NCBI GenBank assembly: GCA_023548195.1
Contig: JAJHZJ010000008.1
Location: 3,372,215 to 3,436,214, forward strand
Length of the DNA: 64,000 nucleotides
Source: Bettongia penicillata ogilbyi
Lineage: Eukaryota > Chordata > Mammalia > Diprotodontia > Potoroidae
Direction: 5' to 3'
The notes below the pieces were generated by a model. The model was not told the DNA's origin. It saw nothing but the letters and a program-made list of their open reading frames with translations, and searched no databases. Positions 35,971-46,800 of this stretch are shown piece after piece; position 1 is the stretch's first letter; each line of letters begins with the position of its first letter. A program made the position numbers and the translations under genes.

Positions 35971-36790
35971 TATCGCGCCGGGCTGTTATTATCACTACAC
36001 ACACATATAAAGCACCGACCCAGAGGAGATGCTGAGTCCGGTTCGGTCTAAGGAGGGAGAAAACCCCTTCTGCTGGGGATGGGAAGGGAGGCCACACACA
36101 TCGCAGGACCCGAGTTTACGAACTGGGACAAACGATGGCAGTTTTCAAATATTCTGCTTCCACGTTCCGCAGACGTCCAAGTGTGGACCCCAAGCAGCGC
36201 TCTCAACGTCTCCGAGCGGTCGGCCTCGCGATGACCGGAGCAGCACCTACAAGCGCAGCCCACAGGCAGAAATGTGGTGAACCCCTGGGGGAGCCGCTAA
36301 GCCGGCTCATCGTGGGCATCGGTGCCCTCCCCGGGGAGTCGCCCCAAAGCTCCCACAAGCACTTCCTGGGTGCGCGGCTTATCGGGGACACCTGGGGGCC
36401 CCTGGCCGGGACGGCACGAGAAGGGGGGGTTCGGATGGAGAGCTACGCAGACCCGGCATCGCGGGGGGAGGGGGAAGCGGGGAGAGGGCCGGCCTGGGGA
36501 GAAGTTCCAAGTTACCACCCCGTCCAGACCCGGAGGCCAGGCCGGCGAGCCGGTCCTGGAAGGAGCGAAGGGAACCATGGGCCCCAACCAGTCCACGCTA
36601 GGAGAGACCGCGAGAAGAACCCACCCCCCCAAAAAAAAGCCCAGAGAAGCCAGGGATGGGGGAGAGGGCGCCTACCTCCCAAGCCAGCAGCACCCACGTG
36701 CTCAAGGAGCCCCGGAGCAGGGAGCTTGTGGGGCGGGGCCTGCGGGGCGGGGCCTGCGGGGAACGGGGCCGAGCCAAGTCTGGACGCGCG

Positions 36791-36836
36791 GCATGCCGGG
36801 AGCCCCGGGGCCTCGCTGCACTCTGGGAACTGCAGT
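36791..36836 (-). promoter_or_regulatory. ZNF143/THAP11-like motif pair, possible divergent promoter
   Basis: On the minus strand 36836-36817 reads ACTGCAGTTCCCAGAGTGCA, close to the ACTACAATTCCCAGAATGC class of promoter motif bound by ZNF143/THAP11. A GCATGCCGGGA half-motif lies beside it at 36791-36801. Two tandem 14-bp GC-box units (GGGGCGGGGCCTGC) lie at about 36730-36757. A CACGTG E-box is near 36696, and a donor-like GGAG-GTAGGC on the minus strand is near 36670. Together these suggest transcription away from ING2, but no coding exon was recognised. Confidence 0.4.
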
Positions 36837-37084
36837 CTCCTCGGGCCTCGCTCCATATTGAAGGGAAAAAGGGGCCGCCAACTGCTCCATTTTACGCCTG
36901 GGCAGCGCCGCTGTGGATCTCCCAGAGGGGAGCTCGTTCGTCAGCGGGGTGCAGCCGGAGTCGGGCCGGCCTCGGGAGGGTTCGGGCGGAAGGAGGGCAA
37001 GGGGGAGCGAGGCGGGACGACAGCACTTCCACCGGCGAGCCGGCTCGCCACCCTAGACTGAGCAAAGGGGCGGGGTGACAGCCT

Positions 37085-37292
37085 TCTCCTTTAAGGGGGG
37101 GCGGGGCAGAGCCTGCCGTTTGTCCTCTTCTCCTCCTCTTCCTCCTTCCCTCCTACTCCAACCTCCCCCAGCCGCGAGATGACTGACCAATCACCGGGGC
37201 GGCCGGAGGAAGGCGGGAGAATGCGAACCCTTCTGTCGGGCGGGAGGGGCGGGCACCGAGCCTTATAAGGGCTGAGCCCTGCGCAAGCGCAG
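37085..37292 (+). promoter_or_regulatory. ING2: ING2 core promoter
   Basis: Elements in order: a GC box in a G-run near 37098; a CCAAT box at 37187-37191 (GACCAATCA); GC boxes near 37237-37250; a TATA-like CCTTATAAGG at 37261-37270; and an NRF1-like palindrome TGCGCAAGCGCA at 37280-37291. CCAAT-to-TATA spacing is about 75 bp. The layout suggests a housekeeping-type promoter firing near 37290-37300. The exact start site is inferred. Confidence 0.7.
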
Positions 37293-37716
37293 AGGCATCT
37301 GCAGTCGGAGGGGCGGGGGGGCCGGAGAGAGGGAGAGACCCACACACACACATACACACACACTCGCACCTCGACACTCACGCTGGTACTTGGGGAAAAG
37401 TGGGGGACGAGAGGGGGACGGTCAGTGGGCGCTCGGTGGCGAAGGGAAGCGGGAGCAGATTGTGGGCGCGAGGGGGCCGCGGAGCCCCGGCGGCCGTCCG
37501 GGACGCCCGAGCCCCGCGTCCCCGCGGCGGCGGCACGGCCGGGGATCCCCGCCGCCCGGGCGGTGAAGGGGGCCGCGGCTCTCGCTCCGCCCCAGGACGT
37601 GTGCCCGCGGCGGGCTATGTGAGGGTCCCCGCCGAGGGAAGGCGGTCGGCTGCGCCCCCGTGAGGGGCCCGGGCGGTGCATGTGTGGCCGCTGGATGCGG
37701 AGGCGGCGGCGGCAGG
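37293..37716 (+). other. ING2: ING2 5' untranslated leader (start inferred)
   Basis: The transcription start is inferred at about 30 bp after the TATA-like element, so the left boundary is approximate. The leader is very GC-rich and contains an AC-repeat (about 37338-37368). It has a start-stop ATG-TGA at 37617-37622 and two upstream ATGs (37680 and 37695) that are in frame with each other but not with ING2. Both have T at -3, a weak context. Confidence 0.55.
37617..37622 (+). promoter_or_regulatory. Start-stop upstream ORF (ATG-TGA) in the ING2 leader
   Basis: An ATG is followed directly by TGA, 95 nt upstream of the ING2 start codon. Minimal uORFs of this kind can stall or reload ribosomes in other genes; an effect here is inference. 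Confidence 0.5.
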
Positions 37717-37895
37717 ATGTTGGGACAGCAGCAGCAGCAGCAGCTGTGCCCGGCGGCAGGGCTCTTGGCCGGGGAGCGGGGCCGGCTGCTGTCCGGCTAC
37801 GTGCAGGACTACCTCGAGTGCGTGGAGTCACTGCCCCTGGACATGCAGCGGAACGTGTCTGTACTGCGAGAGATCGACACCAAGTACCAGGGTGA
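37680..37895 (+). promoter_or_regulatory. Overlapping out-of-frame upstream ORF across the ING2 start codon
   Basis: ATGs at 37680 and 37695 open a frame that runs over the ING2 ATG (37717). On genomic DNA it ends at a TGA that spans the splice donor. In spliced mRNA it would run a few codons into exon 2 before a stop. Both ATGs are in weak context, so leaky scanning to the ING2 ATG is expected. The predicted peptide is Arg/Ala-rich with no recognised domain. I treat it as a possible translational control element, not a protein gene. Confidence 0.4.
37717..37891 (+). CDS. ING2: ING2 coding exon 1
   Basis: This exon codes for residues 1-58 and the first base of codon 59. It holds the six-CAG glutamine tract and the start of the ING domain, including the segment [13 protein letters not shown] that is characteristic of ING1/ING2. 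It ends CAGG, followed by GTGAGT. The reading frame stays open far beyond the donor because the CpG island is poor in stop codons; that extension is not coding. Confidence 0.96.
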
Positions 37896-40800
37896 GTGGG
37901 GCGGCAGGCCGGGCGCTCGCGGAGCCGGGCTGCCTCTGGCACGGAATCAGCCATTTTATTTGCGGGGATCGCTGCTCCGGCTCTGCCCGCGGCGGGGAGG
38001 AGGAGGAGCTCCGGGGGAGGACGGCTCGGCCCCGGGCCCCCCACCCGCTAAAGGCCGACTCGGTGGAACGTGCCGGGCCGGGGGAGTGGGCAGCGGGGCG
38101 GGCCCCGGGGAGGCCCCTCCCTCTCCTTCCCTTTCCCTGGGTCCGGAGGTCTCTCCGGCCCTGACCCCCCGGGGAGGCGGGCCGGCAGGGCCCGGACTGC
38201 TGCTCCGCCTCGGCTCCCCTCCTTCCGCTAAACAGTTAAAGGAGGGAGGGGCTGGGGGGTCGGGTCTCTGCCCTGGAGTGGGCGGTGCCTCCGAGCGTGA
38301 CGCCGGGGACTCGAGGGGTGACTGGGCCGAGGGGAGCCCCGGGGACCCGGGCCGCAGGTCCGCTCGGCTCCCGCCCCGCAGCTGCCCCGGCTCGGCGGAG
38401 ACGCTTCCCGCAGCTGGCGCGTGGGGCCCGGGGCGCTGCGTCACTTCCGGGGTGGGCCGCGCCGCCGGGGAGGGGGGGTGGGGCGGGCGGCTGGCTACTA
38501 CGGCTCCGGAGCGGGGTCGGGGCCAGTCCGGGGGTTGGGGTCGGAGAGTCCGAGCGCCGCCTCGGCCCCTGCCCCGAAAAGCGTCGGTTACTGCCCGCGG
38601 CGCTGCCTCGGCGGGGCGGGGGGAGGCTGCGGAGCCCCCTGTCGTCGCGGCCCCGCCCCCTCCTGCCCCGGCCGGCCGGGCTGGGGCTGCCCTCGGAGCG
38701 GCCGGGCCCGGGGCAGGAGGGGGTCAGACCCGGGAGGGTCGGCCGGCCGGGCCCGGGGCAGGAGGGGGTCAGGCCCCCGCAGATCTGGCCTCCCGGGAGC
38801 ATTGGCAGGTCCCAGCCCGTGGAAGATTGGGTTGGAAGATGCTCCCCCCTCCCACCCCTCCTTCTCTTCCCGCGGCGGTGATGCCAGCTTCCCGAGGCTG
38901 CCCAGGAAGAAACTTTGCCTGGTCCTCGGAGTCCGTCAGACCGTGTGAGGGGCAGCAGGAGCCCCGTCCTGCCTTCCCTTTATGCCAGACTTGGGGCGGG
39001 GGGGATCGGACCCTTTGCTACCTGCCCTTTGGACTTCTGGAAAGCATGTGACATGAGCACCTCCGAGGTCTCTCCCACCTTGACGTTCCATCCTCCTTCA
39101 AGGCTCATTGATGGATGTGGCCCTCACTTTTGTGTAGACGGCTTCAGACCCGGGTTAGAGATTTCGAATTCGGAAATTTACTGGTGACTCTGGACGAAAT
39201 GATTGTCTTAATGCCCCCTAACTCACAGCGTTGCTAGGAGGCTAAAATCCTGTAGAAGTCAACTGCAATAATGTTGCCTGCCTTTCCCTGTTTTCTGGCT
39301 TGAGTTTTTCATCATTTCCTACAGTTAACATCTAAAACACAATGTTAGAAGTGGAAAGGGCCTTAAAGAATTTTACTCCATCATTTTGTAAATGAGGAAA
39401 CTAAGGCTTGTCCCTGGTGATCCAGCTAGGTTATGCAGCTAATTGATGGAGGAGCGAGGTCCCTAGAGCTGAGGGCCCCTTATGTTCAGGGCGCTCTTTC
39501 CACCAAGAGTCATGAATGTTCCTACCACAATTCAGACTCAGCCAAGTTTAGCTTAGCCTCCTACCAAAAAGCCCGCAAACGACCCAAATCCAAGTCACTC
39601 CTACTGATTTTCACCTCCACGGTTTCTCTCCATTTTGCCATTGGTCCCATTGCTACCGCCCTAGTGCGTAGACCCTGGGGTTGTGCAGTCGCTGGAAGTC
39701 CAGCTGCTGGGTCATCAAGTGGATTCAAGGCTTCCCTCCACAGAGAGGCCTTCCATTTCCGGACAAATGAAGTTCTAACCCCCTTGCAAGCAGGTATCCT
39801 ACTTTTATGGCCTTCTCATACTCTGTGCAGTATAAGGGAAAAGAGTTCCGAGTTTGATGTCAGAAGACAAACACCAGTTGAATTGGGAAGTCTTAGTCAC
39901 ATAACCCTGACCAAGTCACATATGTAAAATGGCCATAATAACTTTATTGTATGGATATGGAATAGATATCTCAAGAAGAAATCTAGTCTTAACACCTTCC
40001 TGTGACAGCTTGACAGATGAGAAAACTTAGGCATAGAGAAGATGAAGTGATTTGTCCAAGACCTCAGGTTGTAAGCAAAGCTGGGATCCAGACTTAAGTT
40101 CCATCTGACAAGGTTATTGTGAGAGCTAGTGGTGCTTGTGCAGAGCCAAGCTAGGAGTCAGGAAGACCTGAATTGAAATGTGGCGGGACTTAACCATTTC
40201 CCTCTGTTTCCTTGGCTGTAAAGTGGGGATGATTATAGCACCTACTTCTTGGGATTGTTGTGATTATCAAATGAGATGGTTGTAAAGTGCTTAGCACAGT
40301 TCCTGGCACACAGTAGATGCTATATAAATGTTAGCTATTATTACCCTTTGTAAAGCCTAAAGAGAGGCAGAAGTGCCAGGGGCTACAGTTGCTGCTATCA
40401 TCTCTGTGCCAATCGGTTTAGACGGCTTGTCTTCTTCCACACGTTCTGTACTTGTCTATTACTTTATTCATGCTTTTCCTATGCCTAGAACATGCTGGAC
40501 CTGTTCAAATTTTCACCCTTGTTTTAAAGCCCCACCCCATATGCCTCCTTCCAGGAAATCTTCCCTGATCCTTCTACTGGATAATGACTTCCTCTTACAG
40601 TCATCACTTTGCATTTTTTTTAATAATTATTGGTGACTGTCATCTCCCATTAAACTGTAATCACCAGATAGGTAGGGATAGTCTCTTATCTAACCTAGTA
40701 ATTTACCATGCAGTAAACCATTCTATAGAAAGTTTATTAAATTTTAATTTCTATATAATATTTTGTGTGTTTGGGCTGCCCTATGATTTTAAATCTGGAT

Positions 40801-43800
40801 AGCTTCCCAACTTAAAAGAAAAAATCCTCAGAGTTTACTCTTATGATCTTAATCTACATGATGGTCTTTTTGATAGGCATATGGAAGTTTAGAAATAAAA
40901 ATCTAGAGCTTTAAGATTTTCCTAGTAAATGTTTTGTCTAGGACTGAATTTTAATTTTTTCCAAGTTTGAAACTTTTTTTAAGCATATATTTGGCCATCA
41001 TAAAGTTAAAGCTCTTTTCAGAGGTTGGGGCAAGATATTTTGTAACTGATGTAAGTACAGGACCAGATTTACTGTACTGAGCTTACAGTTGTCGTGTATC
41101 TCTAGTCCCAGGAGAAACAGTGCAGCTTTATGAACTGAACAATAGGGGTTCCGTCTTGTTCAGACAAATAATTGATTTCTAGATAAATTTAAGGTAACAG
41201 TAATTTCTACCTTAAGTGCATACTGTCCTCTATATTTCGTTTATTAGATTCACTCCTCAAGCGCAGGCCCTTACTTGTTTTTTCTCAGCATACTACTGTG
41301 CTTTGCACATGGTAAACAATAATAATGTTTTATTAGGTTTGTGATTTATTGAGATTTCATGTGCTGCACTGTGTTGAAGTACTCCTTGATACAAAGAACA
41401 TATATTACATACATACACATATGTGTGTATATACACACACACAGACTTAAGTACTTTTAGAGAAAGATTGAATTATGATTCTAGTGTTATGAGTCTGGAA
41501 GGAGGGAATATTTGAAAGATAAATGGGTTCTTACAGAGTAGATCAAATATATGAATAGTCAGTTTGAAAGAAAGTTTACTGTGTGTAAATTTGGGCAAAT
41601 AATTTTTTAAGTATTTCATTTGTTAAACTGAATTTTTTAATATAACTTTGTTCTACATTTCTTTCAAAAGTTATCTATCTTCCCAGGCATTTATTATATC
41701 TCCTTCCCACTGCCCCTTCACATTAAACAGTTTTTTAAAACTTCCAGACTTGTTATCAGACTTCATTTGCCTTCTCTCTCCACTCCATTGGCCCTCTTCT
41801 TGCATGGTTGAGTTCCTCTAGGAACCTCTGTTTTGAGAAAGGACCCAGGAGTACCTTCCTCTTTCCCTCCTTTTCCTTTCCCTTTTATGTCTGTTTTCCC
41901 TGTGATAAATGTGAGCTCCTTATGGGTAAGGACTGTCTTTCTTTTTTTTGCTTCTATTTGTACACACACAGCCCAGTTTTTGGCACAAGGTAAGCCTGTA
42001 ATAAATACTTCTTGCCTTGATAACAAACACGCATAGTATAGCAAAACAAATTCCTGCATTGGCAATGTCCAAAAAAATGTAGGTTTTCACTGTGCATTAG
42101 TCCATAGAGGTTTTCCTAGTTTTCTGTGAAACTTTTATCTTTTTGGGTGTGGCACAATAACATTCTATTCATACACTATAATTTGTTCAGACTTTCTCTG
42201 ATAGGCAGGCATCCCCTTAATTTCCAATTTTTTTGCCACCACAGAGAGTTGGTATGGAAATTTTTGTACATGTACAGATTCTTCATAGATCTCTTTAGGC
42301 TGTAGGCTGAGTAGTAGTTTAACTGAGTCAAAGGGTAACCTGGTAACTTTTGGGGTATAATTCCATGCTTTTCAGATGGGCTGAACCAATTCACTGCTTC
42401 ATAATCCATGCAGTTGTGTGCCTGTCTTCTATGTTTTCTTGTATACTGAGATATTTATCTTGTTAAATTATTTGCTCATTGATTGGTATGAAGCGTCAAA
42501 TATTGGTTCTGTACTAGGAACAACACATTAGTATCATGTTTATAAGACTGCAAATCACTGTGGGTAAGATGTGGGATAGGTGAAATTAGTTTGTCTTGTT
42601 TCCTCCTGTCTGCCCCCTCCATATTCATTTCAAAACCTTTGTTGTCTAGAAATTTGTCCTCATCTTTTCTGTAGAGGAAACCTAGGTGATTGCTAGAGTG
42701 CTTGGATATGGAAATAAAGGGGAATAATTTGAGCTTTTGAAATAATAGAATAGCCTGGGCTGAGAGCTTTCTATCTGGTGGCATGCCACACTGTGCAGCA
42801 TGTGGGCTTGTTGCTCATCCAGGTGACTGGATTACCCAGGTGGCTGCCAACAAAGGGTTGACTGTGGTAACAAACTCCAATAGAAGCAAATCCCCACAAG
42901 TTGCACAGTGATTTAGAAAATGATAAAGTATCATTGTCTCTTATATTGTATTTTAATTTTGTTAAACATTTCCCAATTACCTTTTAATCTGGTTCAGGCC
43001 ACACTCAGGAGTTTTAATGACTTGAGTCCCTTAGTTTGACATCTGTGGCCTATGGCATGATAGAATAGAAGAGCGAGCTTTGGGGTGGGAGCCAGAGGAT
43101 ATGCTTTTGAATCACAACACAAATTTTCCCTTTAAAGGTAGTGTTGCTTTCCTTGCTAAGATAAAAATGGATTTTTACAACAGTATTTTAGATTAGTGCT
43201 TTAAAGACATTGCAGAAAGTTTGTCAGCAAATAAAAGGACCAAAAACCCACTGCCTAGGTATATAAAGCAACAGAATCACTGTAATGCTTTTTTGTTGCT
43301 GTTGTTGATAATGTAATCATTGGTGTAGAAATTTTACTGTGGAAATCTCTCGATTTGTAGAATTTAAAGTTGTCCAGTATGAAACAAGATAGTTGAATTT
43401 ATGGCATTATGTTTTGATTTACTTCTTTTCAAAGTACTCCAATGACTAAAAAAAAAAACAACTATTCTCTAACATAGTGCAGTATTTTTATTTCATTTTT
43501 TTTTATCTCTTACAGAAGCATTAAAGGAAATTGATGATGCTTGTGAAAAATATAAGAAAGAAAATGATCCACATCAGAAGAAACGCCTTCAGCAGAATCT
43601 TCAAAGAGCATTAATCAACAGCCAGGAACTGGGTGACGAGAAAATTCAAATTGTAACTCAAATGCTTGAGCTGGTAGAAAACCGGGCAAGGCAAATGGAA
43701 TTGCATTCACAATGTTTTCAAGATCCTTCAGAAAGTGAGAGACCTTCAGACAAGACAAAGATGGATTCCAGCCAACCAGAAAGGTCTTCAAGAAGACCCC

Positions 43801-44186
43801 GCCGACAACGGACCAGTGAAAGCCGTGATCTCTGCCACATAGCCAATGGGATTGAAGACTGTGATGATCAACCACCTAAAGAAAAGAAATCCAAATCTGC
43901 CAAGAAAAAGAAACGTTCAAAGGCCAAACAGGAAAGGGAAGCTTCACCTGTTGAGTTTGCAATAGATCCCAATGAACCTACATACTGCTTATGTAACCAA
44001 GTGTCTTATGGGGAAATGATAGGATGTGACAATGAACAATGTCCGATTGAGTGGTTTCATTTTTCATGTGTTTCACTTACTTATAAACCAAAGGGAAAAT
44101 GGTATTGCCCAAAGTGCAGAGGAGATAATGAGAAAACAATGGACAAAAGTACTGAAAAAACAAAAAAAGATAGAAGATCGAGGTAG
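37717..44186 (+). CDS. ING2: ING2, inhibitor of growth protein 2 (two coding exons, join 37717-37891 and 43516-44186)
   Basis: The joined frame encodes 281 residues, close to the length of mammalian ING2, and I recognise the protein along its whole length. ING2 is a nuclear chromatin reader: its PHD finger binds H3K4me3 and recruits the SIN3-HDAC1/2 complex, and its C-terminal basic tail binds phosphoinositides such as PtdIns5P (family knowledge). Visible parts: a six-Gln run at residues 4-9; the N-terminal ING helical domain at about 25-130; Arg-rich RRPRRQR at 151-157; a Lys-rich nuclear-localisation stretch at about 180-196; and the PHD finger at 215-260. The zinc ligands are all present: C216, C218, C229, C234, H240, C243, C256 and C259. 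Y215 and W238 sit where the aromatic cage is expected. The polybasic tail is 269-281. The ATG has A at -3 and gives the expected MLGQ start. The donor is GTGAGT at 37892 and the acceptor TACAG ends at 43515 (phase 1). No disabling change was seen, so the gene looks functional. Confidence 0.98.
38660..38772. repeat. GC-rich direct and inverted repeat cluster in ING2 intron 1
   Basis: A 27-bp unit (GCCGGGCCCGGGGCAGGAGG and onward) occurs at 38701-38727 and 38746-38772. Its reverse complement lies partly at about 38655-38680. The unit could fold into a strong hairpin. Confidence 0.8.
39315..39440 (-). mobile_element. MIR SINE fragment in ING2 intron
   Basis: Reads CATTTTGTAAATGAGGAAACTAAGG, the antisense CORE. 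Confidence 0.55.
39830..39930 (+). mobile_element. MIR SINE fragment in ING2 intron
   Basis: Reads CATAACCCTGACCAAGTCACAT. Confidence 0.5.
40005..40105 (-). mobile_element. MIR SINE fragment in ING2 intron
   Basis: Reads GACAGATGAGAAAACTTAGG and TTTGTCCAAGACCTCAGG. Confidence 0.6.
40140..40350 (+). mobile_element. MIR SINE in ING2 intron
   Basis: CORE and the full MIR tail are present (GTAAAGTGCTTAGCACAGTT, CCTGGCACACAGTAGATGC, TGTTAGCTATTATTA). Confidence 0.8.
40370..40770 (-). mobile_element. L2 LINE 3' region in ING2 intron
   Basis: Antisense L2: TTCCAGGAAATCTTCCCTGATCC, then CCCATTAAACTGTAATC and GGTAGGGATAGTCTC. Confidence 0.65.
41400..41446. repeat. AC/AT microsatellite in ING2 intron
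   Basis: ACAT and ACAC units. Confidence 0.75.
41760..42010 (-). mobile_element. L2 LINE 3' end in ING2 intron
   Basis: Reads GAGCTCCTTATGGGTAAGGACTG, then TTTGGCACAAGGTAAGCC and AATAAATACTTCTTG. Confidence 0.65.
42010..42470 (-). mobile_element. L1 3'-end fragment in ING2 intron
   Basis: Antisense of a mammalian L1 3' region: TGGCACAATAACATTCTATTC, GCAGGCATCCCCTTAATTTC and CACCACAGAGAGTTGG. No ORF remains. Confidence 0.65.
43516..44186 (+). CDS. ING2: ING2 coding exon 2 (terminal exon)
   Basis: A pyrimidine-rich tract and TACAG precede the exon. It completes the split Glu codon 59 and codes for the rest of the ING domain, the nuclear-localisation region, the PHD finger and the basic tail. 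It stops at TAG, 44184-44186. Codon use is AT-rich, in contrast to the very GC-rich exon 1. Confidence 0.96.
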
Positions 44187-44850
44187 TAAAGACCATCCAC
44201 ATTTTAAGGGATTATTTGTCTTTTTATAATTCATTTACTTTACAGAAAATGTTTTAGGATAAATGCATAAGGCTATGCAATAATTTTTAATCATTAGTAT
44301 TAATGGAGTATTAAAAGTTGTCGTACTTTGTCTGTGGTTTACTTTTCTGCACTGAATAACCAAATGTTTTAAAACCAGGTGGTCTTAGAACAACACATGG
44401 AAAGAATTAGGAACAGTGGGAATATGGTGTGAACAAGTTGCTTTTATTTTTCTCCACAAACTATACATATCTCATTGTCACTTAAAATGGAAATGTTATT
44501 AATGGGTAAACACCAAAGGTTTACTAGCATTTAATTCTCTACACTTTAAAGGTTTTTAGACTCTTCAGCTGATGTGAACTCTATTTTACCTCAGTGGTAC
44601 ATCTAACCTTATCTCTAGTCTCATGAAGACTCATTTAAGGAGCTAGAGAGGAAAGTTAACTTAGGATTCCATGTGGAATAATGTACTCTTATCAGAGTAC
44701 CTTGCTGTTGTATTTTTCTTAGCAGCATTTTGATACACTGTCAGTAACCCATTTGTAAATGACTCCTTTTCACAAAAGCAGCTCTTAATGCGCCTGTGTT
44801 TTAAAATTTAAAAAGTTCTCCTTAATAAACTTGGGCACTGCAGAGTAGTT
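44187..44850 (+). other. ING2: ING2 3' untranslated region (proximal)
   Basis: AT-rich sequence follows the TAG stop. The first good AATAAA is at 44824-44829, so cleavage is expected at about 44840-44855. A longer 3' UTR using signals further downstream cannot be excluded. Confidence 0.65.
44824..44829 (+). terminator. ING2: ING2 polyadenylation signal AATAAA
   Basis: This canonical hexamer lies about 640 nt after the stop codon. It is the first canonical signal I found in the 3' UTR. Confidence 0.6.
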
Positions 44851-45434
44851 GGTATACCAAAAATACTACCATTAGGTTAGAGTGGCAGAATTCAAGCTTG
44901 TGTGGCAGTATGGGTTCACACTGTTTCTTGGCATTCTTAAAGGTGTATTGTGTTTCCTGTTACTGAAAACAATAACAAAAACTCCAGCTCTGATCTGCTG
45001 GGATGCTTGAGCACAGTTCTAATCAGTTGGAAAGCACTACAGTAGTCCTTAATATCTGTATATCAAAACCAGTTGTTTTAAATGGTTTTGCTGTCATTTA
45101 AACAATTTGCTCCATTTAAGCAATTTCCATCTATGATGACATCATTATTTTAACTTAGCGTTGTATAAATCCTCTTAACTTTATCTTATTGGTGCTCCCT
45201 GATATGTTTGCTTTGAATGAATATGATTTTAGGAAAATGCAGTTAATCACATGTTTATAAAATGGGTTTTCTAAGAGTTATCTGTTAAAGATAAGAATGT
45301 TGAAGGGTGTATGTTTGGGGGGCTCTAGCTTTATCTGTGCAACCTGCCTTGTATTCTTTCTCTTTGTTTCTGAGCCTGACAATCTTGATTCTTATTAACC
45401 TTAAAAACCCTATCTGGGTCTAAGAAATGTTTAC

Positions 45435-45640
45435 TATGTAAGCAACAGGATGTTGCAGAAAGAAGACAGAACTCTGGAGAGTCAGACTGAGGTTCTAATT
45501 CCAACTCTGACACTAAAACTAGCTACTTCATGTTAGACAAGTTGCTCAGCTTCTCTGGCCCAAATGTCCTCCTCTGTAAGGTGGTAGATTTGAACTAAAT
45601 GATCCATGAAGTCCCTTACAATTAAAATTCTCATTTTCTG
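45435..45640 (+). mobile_element. MIR SINE
   Basis: Head GGTTCTAATTCCAACTCTGACAC, then GACAAGTTGCTCAGC. Confidence 0.65.
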
Positions 45641-46800
45641 TACTAACTTGAATTAGAGTGAAGATTTTAAAAGCTACTAAAATGGGTGTTTATTTTTTCA
45701 AAACAAACATTTTCATTAATCTGAAACATGAAGCATATAAGGTGTGGGAGCAGGTGGGAAGAGCTCCAGTCCAATAGCTAGTTTTGACTGAGTACAGATG
45801 ATCATATTAGCCCTAGGAGAAACATCAGAAAACACTATTAAAAGTTCATCCTTTTATACAGAAAATGTAAGTTACCACATTAAGAAATTCCTTTCCCAAC
45901 CGATAGGATTAGAACATTTCTTACTTGGACAATTTCGTAATATAAGTTTCTTTGTTACTAGACTGTCACGAGATTGTTTTTGTATTATTTTTTGTGAGAT
46001 ATACACACACACACACACATATATTAATGCTTAATGCTTACAAAGTGTTTTTACATATTTGATTGTCATACCAGCTGAGATCAAGTGGGAAATACATATT
46101 TAGTGCTTTGCAAGCTTTCAGGTGCTATATCAATGTTAGCTAGAACAATAATAATACCAGTTAATGTAAGGATAAGCTTCGTTTAATTGTAATCTGCCAA
46201 ATGAAAATTGATTAAAATAGACATGTTTTGAGTACTAGGACAGTGATTGTAACTTGTAACTAATAAGACTAGCTTAACAGGAAAGAAAGGAAAAGAGTTT
46301 CCTGGAAATTTTACTTCCTAATGTGACATCTGTTGAGGCTCAGTACTCAAAAAAATACCTTATTCAGTTTTTAGGATATCTATACTTTCACTATTAGCAG
46401 CCACCTTTATTCTGGACTACTTACAAAATTAAGAATGTAGCTGGCAACTCCTAACCTTGGATAACTAGGGTGTGTCATCACTGGGCCAAGTAAGAGTTTC
46501 TCTGCTTCATTCTTCTGGTAAGGTTCAGTGAAACGGTTGGGGGTGCTGTGCAGTGAGGGGAGGAAATGCCATGGAACATTAACGAAGGACTGGGAATCCA
46601 TAAAAGAAGTATTTAGTTGCTGATACCAAACAAGTTGTTATATAATACTACCACTTTCTAGCTTCATTCTTCATGGTCATATATATAAAAACAAACAAAA
46701 AACTCACTGTACCTAGAATCAAAGAATCTACAACGGCCATGACAAAATGACTATTCAAATGCACCGTTAGAGATGGGAGACTTCCCTTTAAAAAAAAAAA
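45641..46800. other. Intergenic, nothing recognised
   Basis: No gene seen. There is an AC-repeat at 46003-46020 and a short MIR-like tail near 46.05-46.15 kb. Confidence 0.45.

Larger units (their letters stand above)
36150..38950. promoter_or_regulatory. ING2: CpG island spanning the ING2 promoter, exon 1 and start of intron 1
   Basis: About 2.8 kb of GC-rich, CpG-dense sequence lies in an otherwise AT-rich, CpG-poor window. The edges are judged by eye. Long open frames on both strands here come from GC bias and are not genes. Confidence 0.9.
37892..43515 (+). other. ING2: ING2 intron 1
   Basis: The 5.6-kb phase-1 intron has a GTGAGT donor and a TACAG acceptor after a T-rich tract. Its first 1.1 kb is CpG-island sequence; the rest is AT-rich. 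It contains MIR-type SINE pieces (39.3-40.35 kb), L2 3' ends (40.37-42.0 kb) and an L1 3' fragment (42.0-42.47 kb). From 42.5 to 43.5 kb I see no recognisable element. Confidence 0.93.

Noticed and set aside
36135..39051. Long open frames on both strands in the CpG island (up to 463 codons)
   Set aside because: They result from GC-rich, stop-poor sequence; only the ING2 exon 1 frame has homology, and it ends at the splice donor.
39433..39927. 164-codon frame in ING2 intron 1
   Set aside because: It crosses SINE fragments, has no homology I recognise and no splice-site context; not supported as an exon.
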